DNA of 64,000 nt from Lachnospiraceae bacterium. Its GTDB lineage: Bacteria; Bacillota; Clostridia; Lachnospirales; Lachnospiraceae. Below are positions 1 to 8,426 of this stretch, piece after piece. The notes below the pieces were generated by a model. The model worked only from the letters and a program-made list of their open reading frames with translations. It ran no database searches and was not told the origin of the DNA. The stretch spans positions 171,606-235,605 of the forward strand of contig CABJBM010000007.1 of assembly GCA_902363835.1 (NCBI GenBank). Direction: 5' to 3'. Both the position numbers and the translations under genes were made by a program. Every line of letters begins with the position of its first letter. Position 1 is the stretch's first letter.

Positions 1-1113
1 GGCTTCCGGCTTATTCACCGGCTCAAAGCCTTCTTTTCCAAAGGTTTCAATGACCGCAGGGCCGGCAAAAGCTGCTGCCTGCTCCTTGTAGGTTTCATAA
101 GCCACCTTAAGAACCGCTGCTTTCCGGTCCTTAAATGCCTTATTTAAATAGAGGGCATCATCATAACGGTGGTCATAATCATACTGCCTGTTGGGGGATG
201 TGCTGTAGTAACCGGATTTCCGTCCCACGTTGGTATTGACTGTCCAGACGGCTGCACGGCAAAGGATCACTTTAAGGCCGAGCTTTTCAAAATTCTCCAT
301 GGCATACTTCACCATCCGCTCAAAGCCCAGCTCATAGCGGATCTGCACCGCTCCCTTTTTCTCTATATCCCTTCCCATGACTTCAAAGCCCTTCCGGTAC
401 CCTTCCGTATAGGTATCAGCCATGAGGCGCACCGTTTCTTCCGGAACGGAATTTAAGTACTCTGCGGTTTTTAACACGGAATCGGAAATATATTCTCCAA
501 AATAATACAAATACCGAAGATCCCCTAAATCACTTTCTCTGATAATATCCGCTGCAAAAGAAAGTGACGGGTCAAGCCCTTCTCTGACACGGAAGGTAAC
601 CGTATGATCCGTATAATCGCTGACAAACCAGTAAATCACTTCCTTAATGGCAGAAACCTCAGGAATTTCCTCTTCAAACATGTTGTAAATTTCTATCAGC
701 GTTTCATTTAAAATGGTAAAATCCGTAAGCCTCCACTCGTGGACAAAAACAATATCTCCCCGAATCTCCTTATACAGATACGAAAGGAGCTGGCCATACC
801 CTTCTCCCAGCCTTGATACCCCATAGGCCGGATTTGCATAACTCTCTTCATAATGGCCGGGTAAAATATCCTCATAAAACTTCTGGTTCCATTCTTTTAA
901 AACCTCTGCAGAAGCAGTCTTCTGATCTCCTGCCTCAAGGAACTGAAGATACTCCCCCATCATTCCGATAAAGGAGGCTGTCCTGGCAAAATAATCACGG
1001 TACGGTTCCGGTACCGTATGTTCTGATGCCATCTGGCCGATCCGTTCCATGGACAGCTCAAAGCGCTCCATAATATTTTCATTTTCCTGCTGAAACATTA
1101 CTCGATAATCCAT
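1..1113 (-). CDS. Large peptidase-like protein, C-terminus cut by window edge
   Basis: An open frame of 371 codons starts at ATG 1113 and runs off the left edge without a stop. The encoded protein is acidic and mostly helical, with no signal peptide or membrane segment. It resembles, from memory, a Lachnospiraceae protein of roughly 680 residues usually annotated as a leucyl aminopeptidase. I cannot see metal ligands in the visible part, so this name is weak. The base composition is richer in GC than the element to the right, as expected for native chromosome. The next gene upstream ends 5 bases away, so it probably belongs to one operon with the VanZ-like gene. Confidence 0.55.
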   Translation of the reverse strand, partial: MDYRVMFQQENENIMERFELSMERIGQMASEHTVPEPYRDYFARTASFIGMMGEYLQFLEAGDQKTASAEVLKEWNQKFYEDILPGHYEESYANPAYGVSRLGEGYGQLLSYLYKEIRGDIVFVHEWRLTDFTILNETLIEIYNMFEEEIPEVSAIKEVIYWFVSDYTDHTVTFRVREGLDPSLSFAADIIRESDLGDLRYLYYFGEYISDSVLKTAEYLNSVPEETVRLMADTYTEGYRKGFEVMGRDIEKKGAVQIRYELGFERMVKYAMENFEKLGLKVILCRAAVWTVNTNVGRKSGYYSTSPNRQYDYDHRYDDALYLNKAFKDRKAAVLKVAYETYKEQAAAFAGPAVIETFGKEGFEPVNKPEA

Positions 1114-1118
1114 AGTCT

Positions 1119-1439
1119 TTACCCCTTTATTCCTATAATAATAAGAACTGTCCAAAGTATGATCAAGGCTGCACTGATCCCCATTCCAATTTTGGACAGT
1201 ATGTATTTTTTCTCCCTTTCAAAGAAAGAGAGGACACCGTAAACCAGTGAAAAAAAGGAAATCACCAGGCTGCAAAAGCAGACTGCTGCTACGTTAAGCT
1301 GTGCCTGACCCTCCGCCAGCACAGCACTGATGATTCCAATGATTCCAAGGACCAATGCCCCAACAGCAAGTCCCAGGGACAGAAAGCTCCTCTTTGCAAA
1401 GGACTTTCTAATGTAGGACACTCTTTTTTGCTTTTGCAC
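1119..1439 (-). CDS. Small membrane protein (DUF6142-like)
   Basis: This 106-residue protein has a basic N-terminus followed by three hydrophobic stretches, at about residues 20-42, 48-71 and 82-104, so it should be an integral membrane protein. It starts with GTG at 1439 behind a GGAGG site. Its first 32 bases overlap the end of the VanZ-like gene, which points to translational coupling. It looks like the DUF6142 family of Firmicutes. The function is not known. Confidence 0.65.
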   Translation of the reverse strand: MQKQKRVSYIRKSFAKRSFLSLGLAVGALVLGIIGIISAVLAEGQAQLNVAAVCFCSLVISFFSLVYGVLSFFEREKKYILSKIGMGISAALIILWTVLIIIGIKG

Positions 1440-1899
1440 GCCTTATCCTCCTAACTCTTATGTGCTGAACGATTTTGTACAGGATGTATCCCAGGATACC
1501 TCCCAGTGTATTCAGTATCATGTCATCCACGTCAAAGCTGCCCACCTTGAAAATAAGCTGGATAGTTTCAATGCATAAGCTGAACAGAAAGCTTAACAGC
1601 ACCGTATTAAACCAGCGGCGGCTCCTGCGGCTGATGACCGGAAGAAAGAAACCACAGGGCATAAAACCCACAATGTTGCCTACGACATTCAGCAGAAAGG
1701 ACTCCAGTCCAACCACATGGCGGTAAACGATAAAACGCCGTATTTCCTTAAACGGGGTCAGATTGTACGCATATTCCGCCTGAGCGTGGCTGCCCCTGCC
1801 AAAATAATCGGAAAAAAATAAAAAATATGCCAAAAAGATCAGGTAAAATATGAAAATTACCCAACCCATTTTCTGCCGTTTTGTCGTGTTTTTAATCAT
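1408..1899 (-). CDS. VanZ-like family membrane protein
   Basis: A 163-residue protein with four hydrophobic segments. The region around NVVGNIVGFMPCGFFLP, followed by CIETIQL and DVDDMILNTLGGILGY, is the typical VanZ-like pattern, with the conserved E and the D-D-x-x-x-N-x-x-G motif near the last membrane segment. VanZ-type proteins give low-level teicoplanin resistance in some operons, but most family members, including this one judging by its neighbours, have no shown role. The start is ATG 1899 after a GGAGC site. Confidence 0.85.
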   Translation of the reverse strand: MIKNTTKRQKMGWVIFIFYLIFLAYFLFFSDYFGRGSHAQAEYAYNLTPFKEIRRFIVYRHVVGLESFLLNVVGNIVGFMPCGFFLPVISRRSRRWFNTVLLSFLFSLCIETIQLIFKVGSFDVDDMILNTLGGILGYILYKIVQHIRVRRIRRAKAKKSVLH

Positions 1900-2012
1900 A
1901 ACAGCTCCATCTATATGCGGCAGCTAAGAAAAACGGAGTTTTCTTAACTGCCCCAGTATTCGCCGAATAAATATGCAGGCATATTCTTTGGGCTCATTAT
2001 TTGCTCAAAAAG

Positions 2013-2057
2013 GGAGAGGCTGCTTAAAAGCCATACTCTTTCAGCAGCATCCTCTCC
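2013..2057 (-). terminator. Rho-independent terminator
   Basis: A long stem (GGAGAGG...CCTCTCC with an inner CTGCT/AGCAG pairing) is followed on the minus strand by a run of five T. It ends the transcript of the 49-residue membrane protein gene. Confidence 0.75.
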
Positions 2058-2068
2058 AATCATAACAG

Positions 2069-2218
2069 TTAAAATGTAATTTCAGATTTTCTTTTTAACA
2101 GAAGTGCTCCATTTATAATTGATACGGTTCCGGCGGCAAGTCCGATCACAGTCACCACAATTCCAATCGCAATATTTAAGGCTCCAATATTTCTCATAGT
2201 TTTATAAACTCTTTCCAT
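2069..2218 (-). CDS. Small single-span membrane protein, 49 aa
   Basis: ATG 2218 opens a 49-codon frame with a GGAGAGT-like site upstream. The product has one long hydrophobic segment (IAIGIVVTVIGLAAGTVSII), then a basic tail (LLKRKSE). I do not recognise a named family. It lies just downstream of pyrE in the same direction and ends at a strong terminator, so pyrE and this gene may be co-transcribed. Confidence 0.6.
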   Translation of the reverse strand: MERVYKTMRNIGALNIAIGIVVTVIGLAAGTVSIINGALLLKRKSEITF

Positions 2219-2233
2219 ACCAAACTCTCCTTT

Positions 2234-2333
2234 CCTTATTCCCGCCCATGTTTTCTGGGCATAAAGGTATGCCCGAAGGGGGGTTCCTTATTCCTGCCCA
2301 TGCTCTTTGGGCATAAAGACCTCCCTGAAAGGG
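2234..2333. repeat. Two direct repeats of about 47 bases
   Basis: Two copies, 2234-2280 and 2286-2333, share CCTTATTC, GCCCATG, TGGGCATAAAG and a trailing GAA-GGG with few differences. Each contains a GCCCA/TGGGC hairpin. They fill the space between pyrE and the small membrane protein gene, and may act as mRNA processing or partial termination signals. Confidence 0.6.
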
Positions 2334-2334
2334 A

Positions 2335-3012
2335 TTATTTTACACCATAAACTTCGTAATAAGCATCAATTGCCCCTTTGATGGCATCATCAATAATGAC
2401 ATTTCCATCATACTCCCTATTATGCAGATGTTCAATGACTTCTGCCATGGAAACAATGGCGGCCGCTTTAAATCCATACTTTTCCTGGATCTCATCCAAA
2501 GCTCCCTTGTCTCCTTTTCCCTTTTCCATGCGGTTTAAGGAAACCATAAGGCCTAAAATCTCCACATTTCCCTGGGCCTTGATAATGGGGAAGGTCTCTT
2601 CAATGGATTTTCCTGAGGTAGTCACATCTTCAATGATCACCACCCGGTCTCCATCCTTTATAGGGCTTCCAAGAAGGATTCCTGCATCACCGCCGTGATC
2701 CTTCTCCTCTTTTCTGTTTGAGCAGTATTTGATTTCCTTTCCATACAGCTCATGAAAGGCAATGGCAGTGGCAACGCTTAAAGGAATTCCCTTATAAGCC
2801 GGCCCAAACAGGACATCAAAATCATCCCCAAAATTATCGTGGATGGCCTTTGCATAGTATTCTCCCAGCTTTTTAAGCTGCGCTCCTGTTACATAAGAGC
2901 CTGCATTCATAAAAAACGGGGACTTTCTTCCGCTTTTCAGCGTGAAGTCGCCAAATTTAAGAACATTGCTTTCCACCATAAATTCAATAAATTCCTGCTT
3001 ATACTGCTCCAT
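2335..3012 (-). CDS. pyrE: Orotate phosphoribosyltransferase
   Basis: A 225-residue enzyme that joins orotate and PRPP to make OMP in pyrimidine synthesis. The PRPP-binding motif VVIIEDVTTSGKS is intact near residues 123-135, and FTLKSGRKSPFF near the N-terminus fits the family. Length is normal for the bacterial enzyme. It starts at ATG 3012 after AAGGAG. The integrated element has inserted inside its first codons: the bases from about 2981 rightward, including the start codon and ribosome site, are now supplied by the element end, yet the frame is kept. Its normal upstream pyrimidine genes are not in this window. Confidence 0.97.
   Translation of the reverse strand: MEQYKQEFIEFMVESNVLKFGDFTLKSGRKSPFFMNAGSYVTGAQLKKLGEYYAKAIHDNFGDDFDVLFGPAYKGIPLSVATAIAFHELYGKEIKYCSNRKEEKDHGGDAGILLGSPIKDGDRVVIIEDVTTSGKSIEETFPIIKAQGNVEILGLMVSLNRMEKGKGDKGALDEIQEKYGFKAAAIVSMAEVIEHLHNREYDGNVIIDDAIKGAIDAYYEVYGVK
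2981..3006. other. attL core (pyrE side)
   Basis: This 26-base sequence is identical to 58831-58856. It encodes pyrE residues near positions 3-11. Homology between the two copies continues with about six mismatches for some 45 bases on the right side, through the start codon and AAGGAG site, but stops at once on the left side. That asymmetry places the strand exchange in or at the left edge of the core, and shows that each element carries its own pyrE start region. Confidence 0.85.
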
Positions 3013-3076
3013 ATTGTCTTTTTCTCCTTATTTTATGCACTTTACAGCGTTTTTCTATGTAGTGATTAAGGCATTT

Positions 3077-3098
3077 TGTACCATTTTTGTACCATTTT
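3077..3098. promoter_or_regulatory. Integrase arm-type direct repeats, left end
   Basis: Two adjacent perfect copies of TGTACCATTTT lie between the integrase stop and the att core. The same word occurs twice near the right end (58684-58706). Tn916-type integrases bind short direct repeats at both ends with their N-terminal domain, so these are the likely arm sites. Confidence 0.6.
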
Positions 3099-3103
3099 AA
3101 AAA

Positions 3104-4246
3104 TCATGCCTCTTTCTGTTCCATTTTCTTCATCTCTGCAAATAACGTATCCTCAGTCACATGACAATATAAATCCATCGTCATTTTAAGAGTTCCATGT
3201 CCAAGAATTCGTTGTAGCGTTTTCGGTTGTACTCCATTTTCGATAGCACGTGTTGCGAATGTATGTCTTAGGGTGTGCGGTGTAAAATGCTTAAAATTAG
3301 CATTTTCTTTTTGTATGTTTTTTATAATGACACCAAGACACTCTTTGACCAAAAATAATTGTGTAGGCTGATTATTCTTCGTTACAAATACAAGATTTTC
3401 ATAACCACTTAGAGGTTCTTTCCCGGCAAGCATGATTTCCTGTTTTTGTACCATCTGCCTTTTCAGAGCAAATATTGCCCTTACTGTCAAAGGAATAACC
3501 CTTTTACCGTTATTAGTTTTCGTATCATGCATTTCGAACACATATTTACCATCTTTGCAGAAATAACATAGGGTATGTTGTACGCTTAAAGCTTTTCCCT
3601 TTAAGTCAACATCAGACCACTGTAGTGCGCATAACTCACCAATTCGCATACCAGTTTCAAGAGCCAATTCAAATAGATTGTAATAGAAACGCCCCTCTGC
3701 CATAGACAAGAATGTTTCAGTTTCTTCTCTTGTCAGCACTCTTTTTTCATTTTTCTCTTCTTTGGTTATGACCGTATTTATCTGTTTTGCCACATTCTTC
3801 ACAATTAGATCACTATCCAATGCCTTATTAAGTATATCAACCAATATTTTCTTAGAATTGTTTCGCTCGTTATCAGAGTTTAGCTTATTAATGGCTTCTT
3901 GCATAGTGATAAGATTAAGTTTAGTCAATTTTCTCCAACCCAATTCATCTTTTATACGCTTGTAATGTGTCGCATAAGTTTCCTTGGTTGAATTTCTGCA
4001 ATTCATTTTGCACGTACTTAACCAAACATCGTACCACTCGTCAAGCGTCATGTCTTTTCTTGTAACATTGATCTGCTTTTCGTCATGATACTGCTCTTCT
4101 CTCAACTTTTTTGAGATCTCAGACTGAGTCTTTGCATAAATTACCTGTCTTTTCCCGAATCTATTTGTAAATCTTGCCAGATACATACCGTCCTTGCGCT
4201 GCAAAATACCTTTGCCTAGTTCTTTCCCATTGAGCGACTTACCCAT
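3104..4246 (-). CDS. int: Tyrosine recombinase, integrase of the element
   Basis: A 380-residue site-specific recombinase. The N-terminal part (about 1-60) has an AP2-like arm-binding region, followed by a SAM-like core-binding domain with DEWYDVWL, and a C-terminal catalytic domain. Catalytic residues are visible: R in ETGMRIGELCAL, the H-x-x-R motif in HTLRHTFATR, LGH, and the nucleophile Y in MDLYCHV. Its closest resemblance is Tn916/Tn1545 integrases. ATG 4246 is preferred over GTG 4249 because AAGGAG then sits six bases away. It reads toward pyrE and ends six bases from the arm repeats. The xis gene is just upstream. Confidence 0.95.
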   Translation of the reverse strand: MGKSLNGKELGKGILQRKDGMYLARFTNRFGKRQVIYAKTQSEISKKLREEQYHDEKQINVTRKDMTLDEWYDVWLSTCKMNCRNSTKETYATHYKRIKDELGWRKLTKLNLITMQEAINKLNSDNERNNSKKILVDILNKALDSDLIVKNVAKQINTVITKEEKNEKRVLTREETETFLSMAEGRFYYNLFELALETGMRIGELCALQWSDVDLKGKALSVQHTLCYFCKDGKYVFEMHDTKTNNGKRVIPLTVRAIFALKRQMVQKQEIMLAGKEPLSGYENLVFVTKNNQPTQLFLVKECLGVIIKNIQKENANFKHFTPHTLRHTFATRAIENGVQPKTLQRILGHGTLKMTMDLYCHVTEDTLFAEMKKMEQKEA

Positions 4247-4335
4247 CACTTACTCCTTCCTAGCAAAAATCGGAGGGAAAGAATTAAATTAGAACATTCA
4301 CCCTTGATTTTAGCATAATCACTATATATTTTCAA

Positions 4336-4533
4336 TTACATAATTTGATTTAACAACCATGAATTCAATCTGTCCTTATGAGCATACAATCTATTACCAA
4401 TCCGAACAGTAAATCCATTTTGGGGGTTATGTAATAGTTCCCTCGCCTTAGTTGGCTTTATAGATAAGTAATCGCAGAAACTCTGTAAATCCAATAATGC
4501 TCGTTCCTCTCTTGATGTTTTTGTATCTATGAT
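4336..4533 (-). CDS. xis: Excisionase-like protein (start uncertain)
   Basis: A small protein whose body, RALLDLQSFCDYLSIKP then ARELLHNPQNGFTVRIGNRLY, is a MerR-like winged helix as in excisionases of Tn916-type elements. It would bend DNA at the element ends to favour excision. The frame is open back to 4599, but a terminator hairpin (4566-4592) lies there. The only good ribosome site, GAGAGG, lies seven bases before ATC 4533, so a non-standard ATC or ATA start is proposed. A related copy is at 60193-60366 next to the broken integrase. Confidence 0.75.
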   Translation of the reverse strand: MIDTKTSREERALLDLQSFCDYLSIKPTKARELLHNPQNGFTVRIGNRLYAHKDRLNSWLLNQIM

Positions 4534-4565
4534 AACTCGTCCTCTCTTTCTATTTATGTTCACAT

Positions 4566-4592
4566 AAAAGGAGTCGGCTATAAGCCGACCCC
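4566..4592 (-). terminator. Rho-independent terminator
   Basis: The stem GTCGGC-TATAA-GCCGAC with flanking G/C pairs is followed by TTTT on the minus strand. It ends the tail-module transcript after the DUF1617-like gene and separates it from xis-int. Confidence 0.8.
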
Positions 4593-4622
4593 TCATCAAA
4601 ATATAGTTATACTAGTTCATCA

Positions 4623-5018
4623 TCATGGCAGCAGGAAGTCAATTGTACTAGAATCATGTCCATCAATCTGGAAGTTTGGCAATGTTTCCCATACTTTCAT
4701 GGACATAACAAATGGATTCACTTCACATTCGTTTGTCATTAAAGCACTCATTTCCTCATTAAACTTTTCGACATTACAGTCTTCTTTTAAATTGAATATA
4801 GTAGTATTATCTTCAAATCTGCAATACTGATCATTTTCGTCCTTATAGCAATACTCTTTGTAAATCTCTATAAGCTTCTTAATATAGTATGTATAATCAT
4901 CAGACAAGATTTTTATATTCTTCATACACCAATAATCAACTGGAACGCCAAGATTCAATTCTTTTATCTTGGAAAGCATAACAACCCCACTAGCAATTTT
5001 ATCAAATGTTATTTTCAT
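4623..5018 (-). CDS. DUF1617-like phage protein
   Basis: A 131-residue acidic helical protein beginning MKITFDKIASGV. A pattern of an N-terminal strand, a central helix pair with EIYKEY, and a C-terminal FNEEMSALMTNECEV stretch fits the DUF1617 family. That family is coded after tail-tip genes in many Gram-positive phages, and the position here agrees. Its role is unknown. ATG 5018 is chosen because AAGGAG lies just upstream and a terminator sits between 5055 and 5083, so longer frames are not credible. Confidence 0.6.
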   Translation of the reverse strand: MKITFDKIASGVVMLSKIKELNLGVPVDYWCMKNIKILSDDYTYYIKKLIEIYKEYCYKDENDQYCRFEDNTTIFNLKEDCNVEKFNEEMSALMTNECEVNPFVMSMKVWETLPNFQIDGHDSSTIDFLLP

Positions 5019-5054
5019 ATTTTTACTCTCCTTATTAATATACTTTTTGCATAC

Positions 5055-5083
5055 AAAAAGAGCGAAGCACTTGTCTCCGCTCT
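5055..5083 (-). terminator. Rho-independent terminator
   Basis: AGAGCG pairs with CGCTCT and is followed by TTTTT on the minus strand, ending the transcript of the small wall-binding protein. The same AGAGCG stem is used by the terminator at 14946-14979. Confidence 0.8.
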
Positions 5084-5092
5084 CTAATATCA

Positions 5093-5479
5093 TTACTTAT
5101 TTACATCAGTTATAGTATTTTTAACGTTTTCTACCACAACTTGTCCATCTTTAATCCAAGCACCATCAGAGCCTACTTGATATCCATCTGGGGTTGTGGT
5201 GTCATGAAGCATATAACAATACTCATCGAAATAGTACCACTTGCCGTCAGCAGGGTCATGGAACCATGTGTTTTGTAGGGCCAGTCCCTCTTCATCTAAA
5301 TAAATCCAGGCTCCATCATATTCATGATGCCATGCGTTTTTTATAGGAATGTAATCCTCGTTAAGGGCTGTCAACCTTCTTTCATTTCCTCCCAATGGTC
5401 TGCGCTCTTCGGCAAAGGCTACCATATTCAAGGAAAGAATCATCATTACCACAGCAAAGATCAAACGTCTTATTCTCAT
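5093..5479 (-). CDS. Secreted cell-wall-binding repeat protein, 128 aa
   Basis: MRIRRLIFAVVMMILSLN followed by AFA-E is a signal peptide with a cleavage site near residue 24. The mature part holds two choline-binding-type repeats (NAWHHEYDGAWIYLDEEG and a following W-Y-Y-F-D unit), and ends DGAWIKDG. Such repeats hold proteins on teichoic acids or other wall polymers. ATG 5479 is chosen because GGAGG lies seven bases upstream. Standing between the tail tip and the DUF1617 gene, it may be a phage-coded surface protein. Similar repeats occur in the tape measure protein and in the gene at 60591. Confidence 0.75.
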   Translation of the reverse strand: MRIRRLIFAVVMMILSLNMVAFAEERRPLGGNERRLTALNEDYIPIKNAWHHEYDGAWIYLDEEGLALQNTWFHDPADGKWYYFDEYCYMLHDTTTPDGYQVGSDGAWIKDGQVVVENVKNTITDVNK

Positions 5480-5553
5480 GTTATCCACCTCCGATTTTCT
5501 TTTTCTATTATTATGATAACATATCATATCATACGGTGCAACATGCGAATAAG

Positions 5554-8358
5554 TTAAGATTTAAGGTTTTCTATCTGATTATACAAATAATCAAGAGCTT
5601 CAAAAAGTGTATATCTTCGCCACCAGTTATCGCCAAACAATTCACAGTCACCGTTAATCTGCTTAGCATTAACAAACGGTGTCTCCAAATGGTGGTCAGA
5701 CAATATAGTAGTTCCTGCTTGGGAACTTAAATTTATTGCCGCATACTTACCAAAAGGGCCTCCTTTTGCCGTTTGAATAACTACGGTTCCATCAGTAGAG
5801 CGCAAAACATTACTACCATCAGCACTAACATAATAATCGCCAAAGGAAACCCCGTCCTCACTTACCTCAAATACATCACCGATATTAATATTGCCATTTT
5901 TAATGTTTACAGACTGTGCAGTTAATCTACCAGAGCTATCCACCTTAAATCCATTTCCAATAGATAAACTACCACCAGTAATATTAACATCTGATGCGTT
6001 TAACTTACCCTGATTTGTAACTCTGAAAGGAGCAAGATTCGCATTCTCGTTTCCTGCCCAGAAAGCAACAGCACCAGTAGTAGCATCAGAACTCATACCT
6101 ACTCCACCAGATGATAATTTATCCTTGGCAATATCCCAACCACCGATTTTACCTTCGTCAATTTCAGCATATCCCCTGAACACCAATTTCTTACTCTCAG
6201 CGTCAATGTAAAAGAACTTTTCATCATCTTTAGAAATATTGAATATGTTGTTTGGATCATCAGGATTAATCTGTACACTGAACCCATTTAAAGCCTTTGC
6301 CTTAAATCCATCTGCACCCATGGTAAGAGTATTATTCTTATTCTGGATATAGAGATTTTCAGCGATTACGATCTTACCCAATAAAAGTTCTGCTCCGATT
6401 CCATAAGCCTTAGTTACTACATCATTCTGATTAACTTCTATCATACCAATTGCAATTTTTGGCTCTTTCAGGTTTGTTCCTACTGGCTCATCAAATAATA
6501 GAATCTGCCTATTAGTAATCCACAACTTTTCAGAAGCATCTTTCTTAGTGAATAATGCACCTGTGTTATCAATCGTAACTTCCTGATCTGTAGCATTACT
6601 CTGAATCTGTTGCATACTCAAATCAAGGAACTTTTTAAGATTTGTATTGTAATACGCTTCGTTTGCCTGTTTTGAAGCCTGATTCCATCCAGATTTGTTG
6701 TATTTTAATGTACCAGTATTTCTATTAACCATCTTTTGCATATCATTAAGAGGAAACCAACCTGTAGTAATGCTAGATTTTGAACTAAACGTGAGCTTAA
6801 AGTTTTTAAAATCTTCCCAATCTAATTCCATTACAAGAAGCCTAGCCTTTATAAAATCGCTATCTGAATACTTGATTACCAAAACATCACCTATTTCAAG
6901 CTGTTTTGTCCATTCCTTATATTTAAATAGTACGGGAAAGTTCACAGAGCTTACAGTCATGTCAAACTGTGGGTAGCACACCTTATTAAGTTCTTCAACA
7001 CCATGATTATATAAATCCTGTTTCATTTCTAAAACATCATTATCAGTCATTACAGAGGTTGCAATGTAAGAAGTGTCACATAAGTTGCCCTCTCTTCTAA
7101 ATGGTTGAAGTTCCAAATATAAATCTTCCCCAAGTACATCTGCCATATTTATTACATAAGATTGAACTTCAGATTGTTTAGCCTTAATCTGGTTTTCCTT
7201 TGTAGTAATCTGATTCTGCCTAACGGTAATTTCAGCGGTTACAGCATTCCAGAGAGAATTATAGTTGTTATACTGATTCTGTGCTACTGTATCGGAAGCA
7301 ATCGCATCTGTTAAGACAGACATTTGTTCCTTATATGTAGTTGCTTTTGCTTTCAAACCAACAAGCCCATATTCTGACCACATTGTACTTGATTCATTGG
7401 TTGGCATTTTATTGTTTAAATCAGACAAGTCATCTTGTAAAACCTTTAATTGAGACATTGCCGTGGCAATCTTACCGTTACTAGAATCCATTAAATCGTA
7501 ATATTCTTCCAGTTTTGCTTTAAGCTCATTACTCATATCATCATAAAAATAGCTGAAGTTAGTTATATAGTTGTTACCAGACGGATTTACAGAAGCAATA
7601 GACAAAGGTGTTCCACTTGCATCATTACCACCAGTTACGTTTAACATCGTCTTGATATCATCTTCATTCCATGAGATATTTAATTCTTTAACCAAATTTC
7701 TGAATGATAATACAATGGGAACTTGTTTGCCAAGATTTTCGGCCTTATATGCGCTAACACTCCGATCATTGCTATCGAATTTAAAGATACATTCAAAAGC
7801 ATCAGCAACATCAGTTGTAAGGAATTCGGATGATGTCACACTATCGTTATTAAAACTACGGCGACCTTTTGCTATTTCTGGATCAATGTACTTAAACTTC
7901 CAACCGGGATTTTTGTCCATAAATATATGAGCAATACTATGTGATGTATCACCAGCATCATATAAAGCATATCTATCTAATCCTCCCTGTTCATCATCTT
8001 CAGTTCCCATAGAACCAAAAGATGTAAGATATGTTTGCTTCAATTCACACACTAAATCATAACAGGTTACTTCAAGTTTCGGATTATAACTATCATCTTT
8101 ACGGCTAATATCCGTAATTCTGTACCAACCGATATCCTGTAACCATATGTATTTACCAACTGATATGTCATCAAATCCTTTATTCTCAATATTTTCGTGG
8201 TATTTGTAAATTGAAAATGCAAAGCTGGATACCCCCGCTGCGTAAAGTTCAGATTTTTTTTCCTTTGCATTTAAAATACAGATTCTCTTCTTATTTGGAT
8301 AGCACAATACAACCTTCGGAACAGTAATACTTTTATAGTCATTAAATGAAATGTTCAT
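5554..8358 (-). CDS. Phage tail-tip / baseplate hub protein (Tal-like), 934 aa
   Basis: The N-terminal third has the beta-rich pattern of gp27-like hub proteins of siphophages: YKYHEN, then VGKYIWLQDIGWYRITDI, and a Y-D-L-V-C-E-L-K segment. A coiled-coil stretch follows at about residues 275-400 (LKAKLEEYYDLMDSSN and onward). The C-terminal 300 residues are repeated short strands with N-I-x-G and DSSG motifs, as in receptor-binding stalks. It directly follows the tape measure gene with no separate distal-tail gene, so the Dit and Tal roles may be merged. I see no clear endopeptidase site. Start ATG 8358 has AAGGTA upstream. Confidence 0.85.
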   Translation of the reverse strand: MNISFNDYKSITVPKVVLCYPNKKRICILNAKEKKSELYAAGVSSFAFSIYKYHENIENKGFDDISVGKYIWLQDIGWYRITDISRKDDSYNPKLEVTCYDLVCELKQTYLTSFGSMGTEDDEQGGLDRYALYDAGDTSHSIAHIFMDKNPGWKFKYIDPEIAKGRRSFNNDSVTSSEFLTTDVADAFECIFKFDSNDRSVSAYKAENLGKQVPIVLSFRNLVKELNISWNEDDIKTMLNVTGGNDASGTPLSIASVNPSGNNYITNFSYFYDDMSNELKAKLEEYYDLMDSSNGKIATAMSQLKVLQDDLSDLNNKMPTNESSTMWSEYGLVGLKAKATTYKEQMSVLTDAIASDTVAQNQYNNYNSLWNAVTAEITVRQNQITTKENQIKAKQSEVQSYVINMADVLGEDLYLELQPFRREGNLCDTSYIATSVMTDNDVLEMKQDLYNHGVEELNKVCYPQFDMTVSSVNFPVLFKYKEWTKQLEIGDVLVIKYSDSDFIKARLLVMELDWEDFKNFKLTFSSKSSITTGWFPLNDMQKMVNRNTGTLKYNKSGWNQASKQANEAYYNTNLKKFLDLSMQQIQSNATDQEVTIDNTGALFTKKDASEKLWITNRQILLFDEPVGTNLKEPKIAIGMIEVNQNDVVTKAYGIGAELLLGKIVIAENLYIQNKNNTLTMGADGFKAKALNGFSVQINPDDPNNIFNISKDDEKFFYIDAESKKLVFRGYAEIDEGKIGGWDIAKDKLSSGGVGMSSDATTGAVAFWAGNENANLAPFRVTNQGKLNASDVNITGGSLSIGNGFKVDSSGRLTAQSVNIKNGNINIGDVFEVSEDGVSFGDYYVSADGSNVLRSTDGTVVIQTAKGGPFGKYAAINLSSQAGTTILSDHHLETPFVNAKQINGDCELFGDNWWRRYTLFEALDYLYNQIENLKS

Positions 8359-8426
8359 TAAAATACCTTCCTTTTTCTATATTTTTGTTTTATATGGAGA
8401 CTCGGCTTGGAATCTCCATATTTTGT

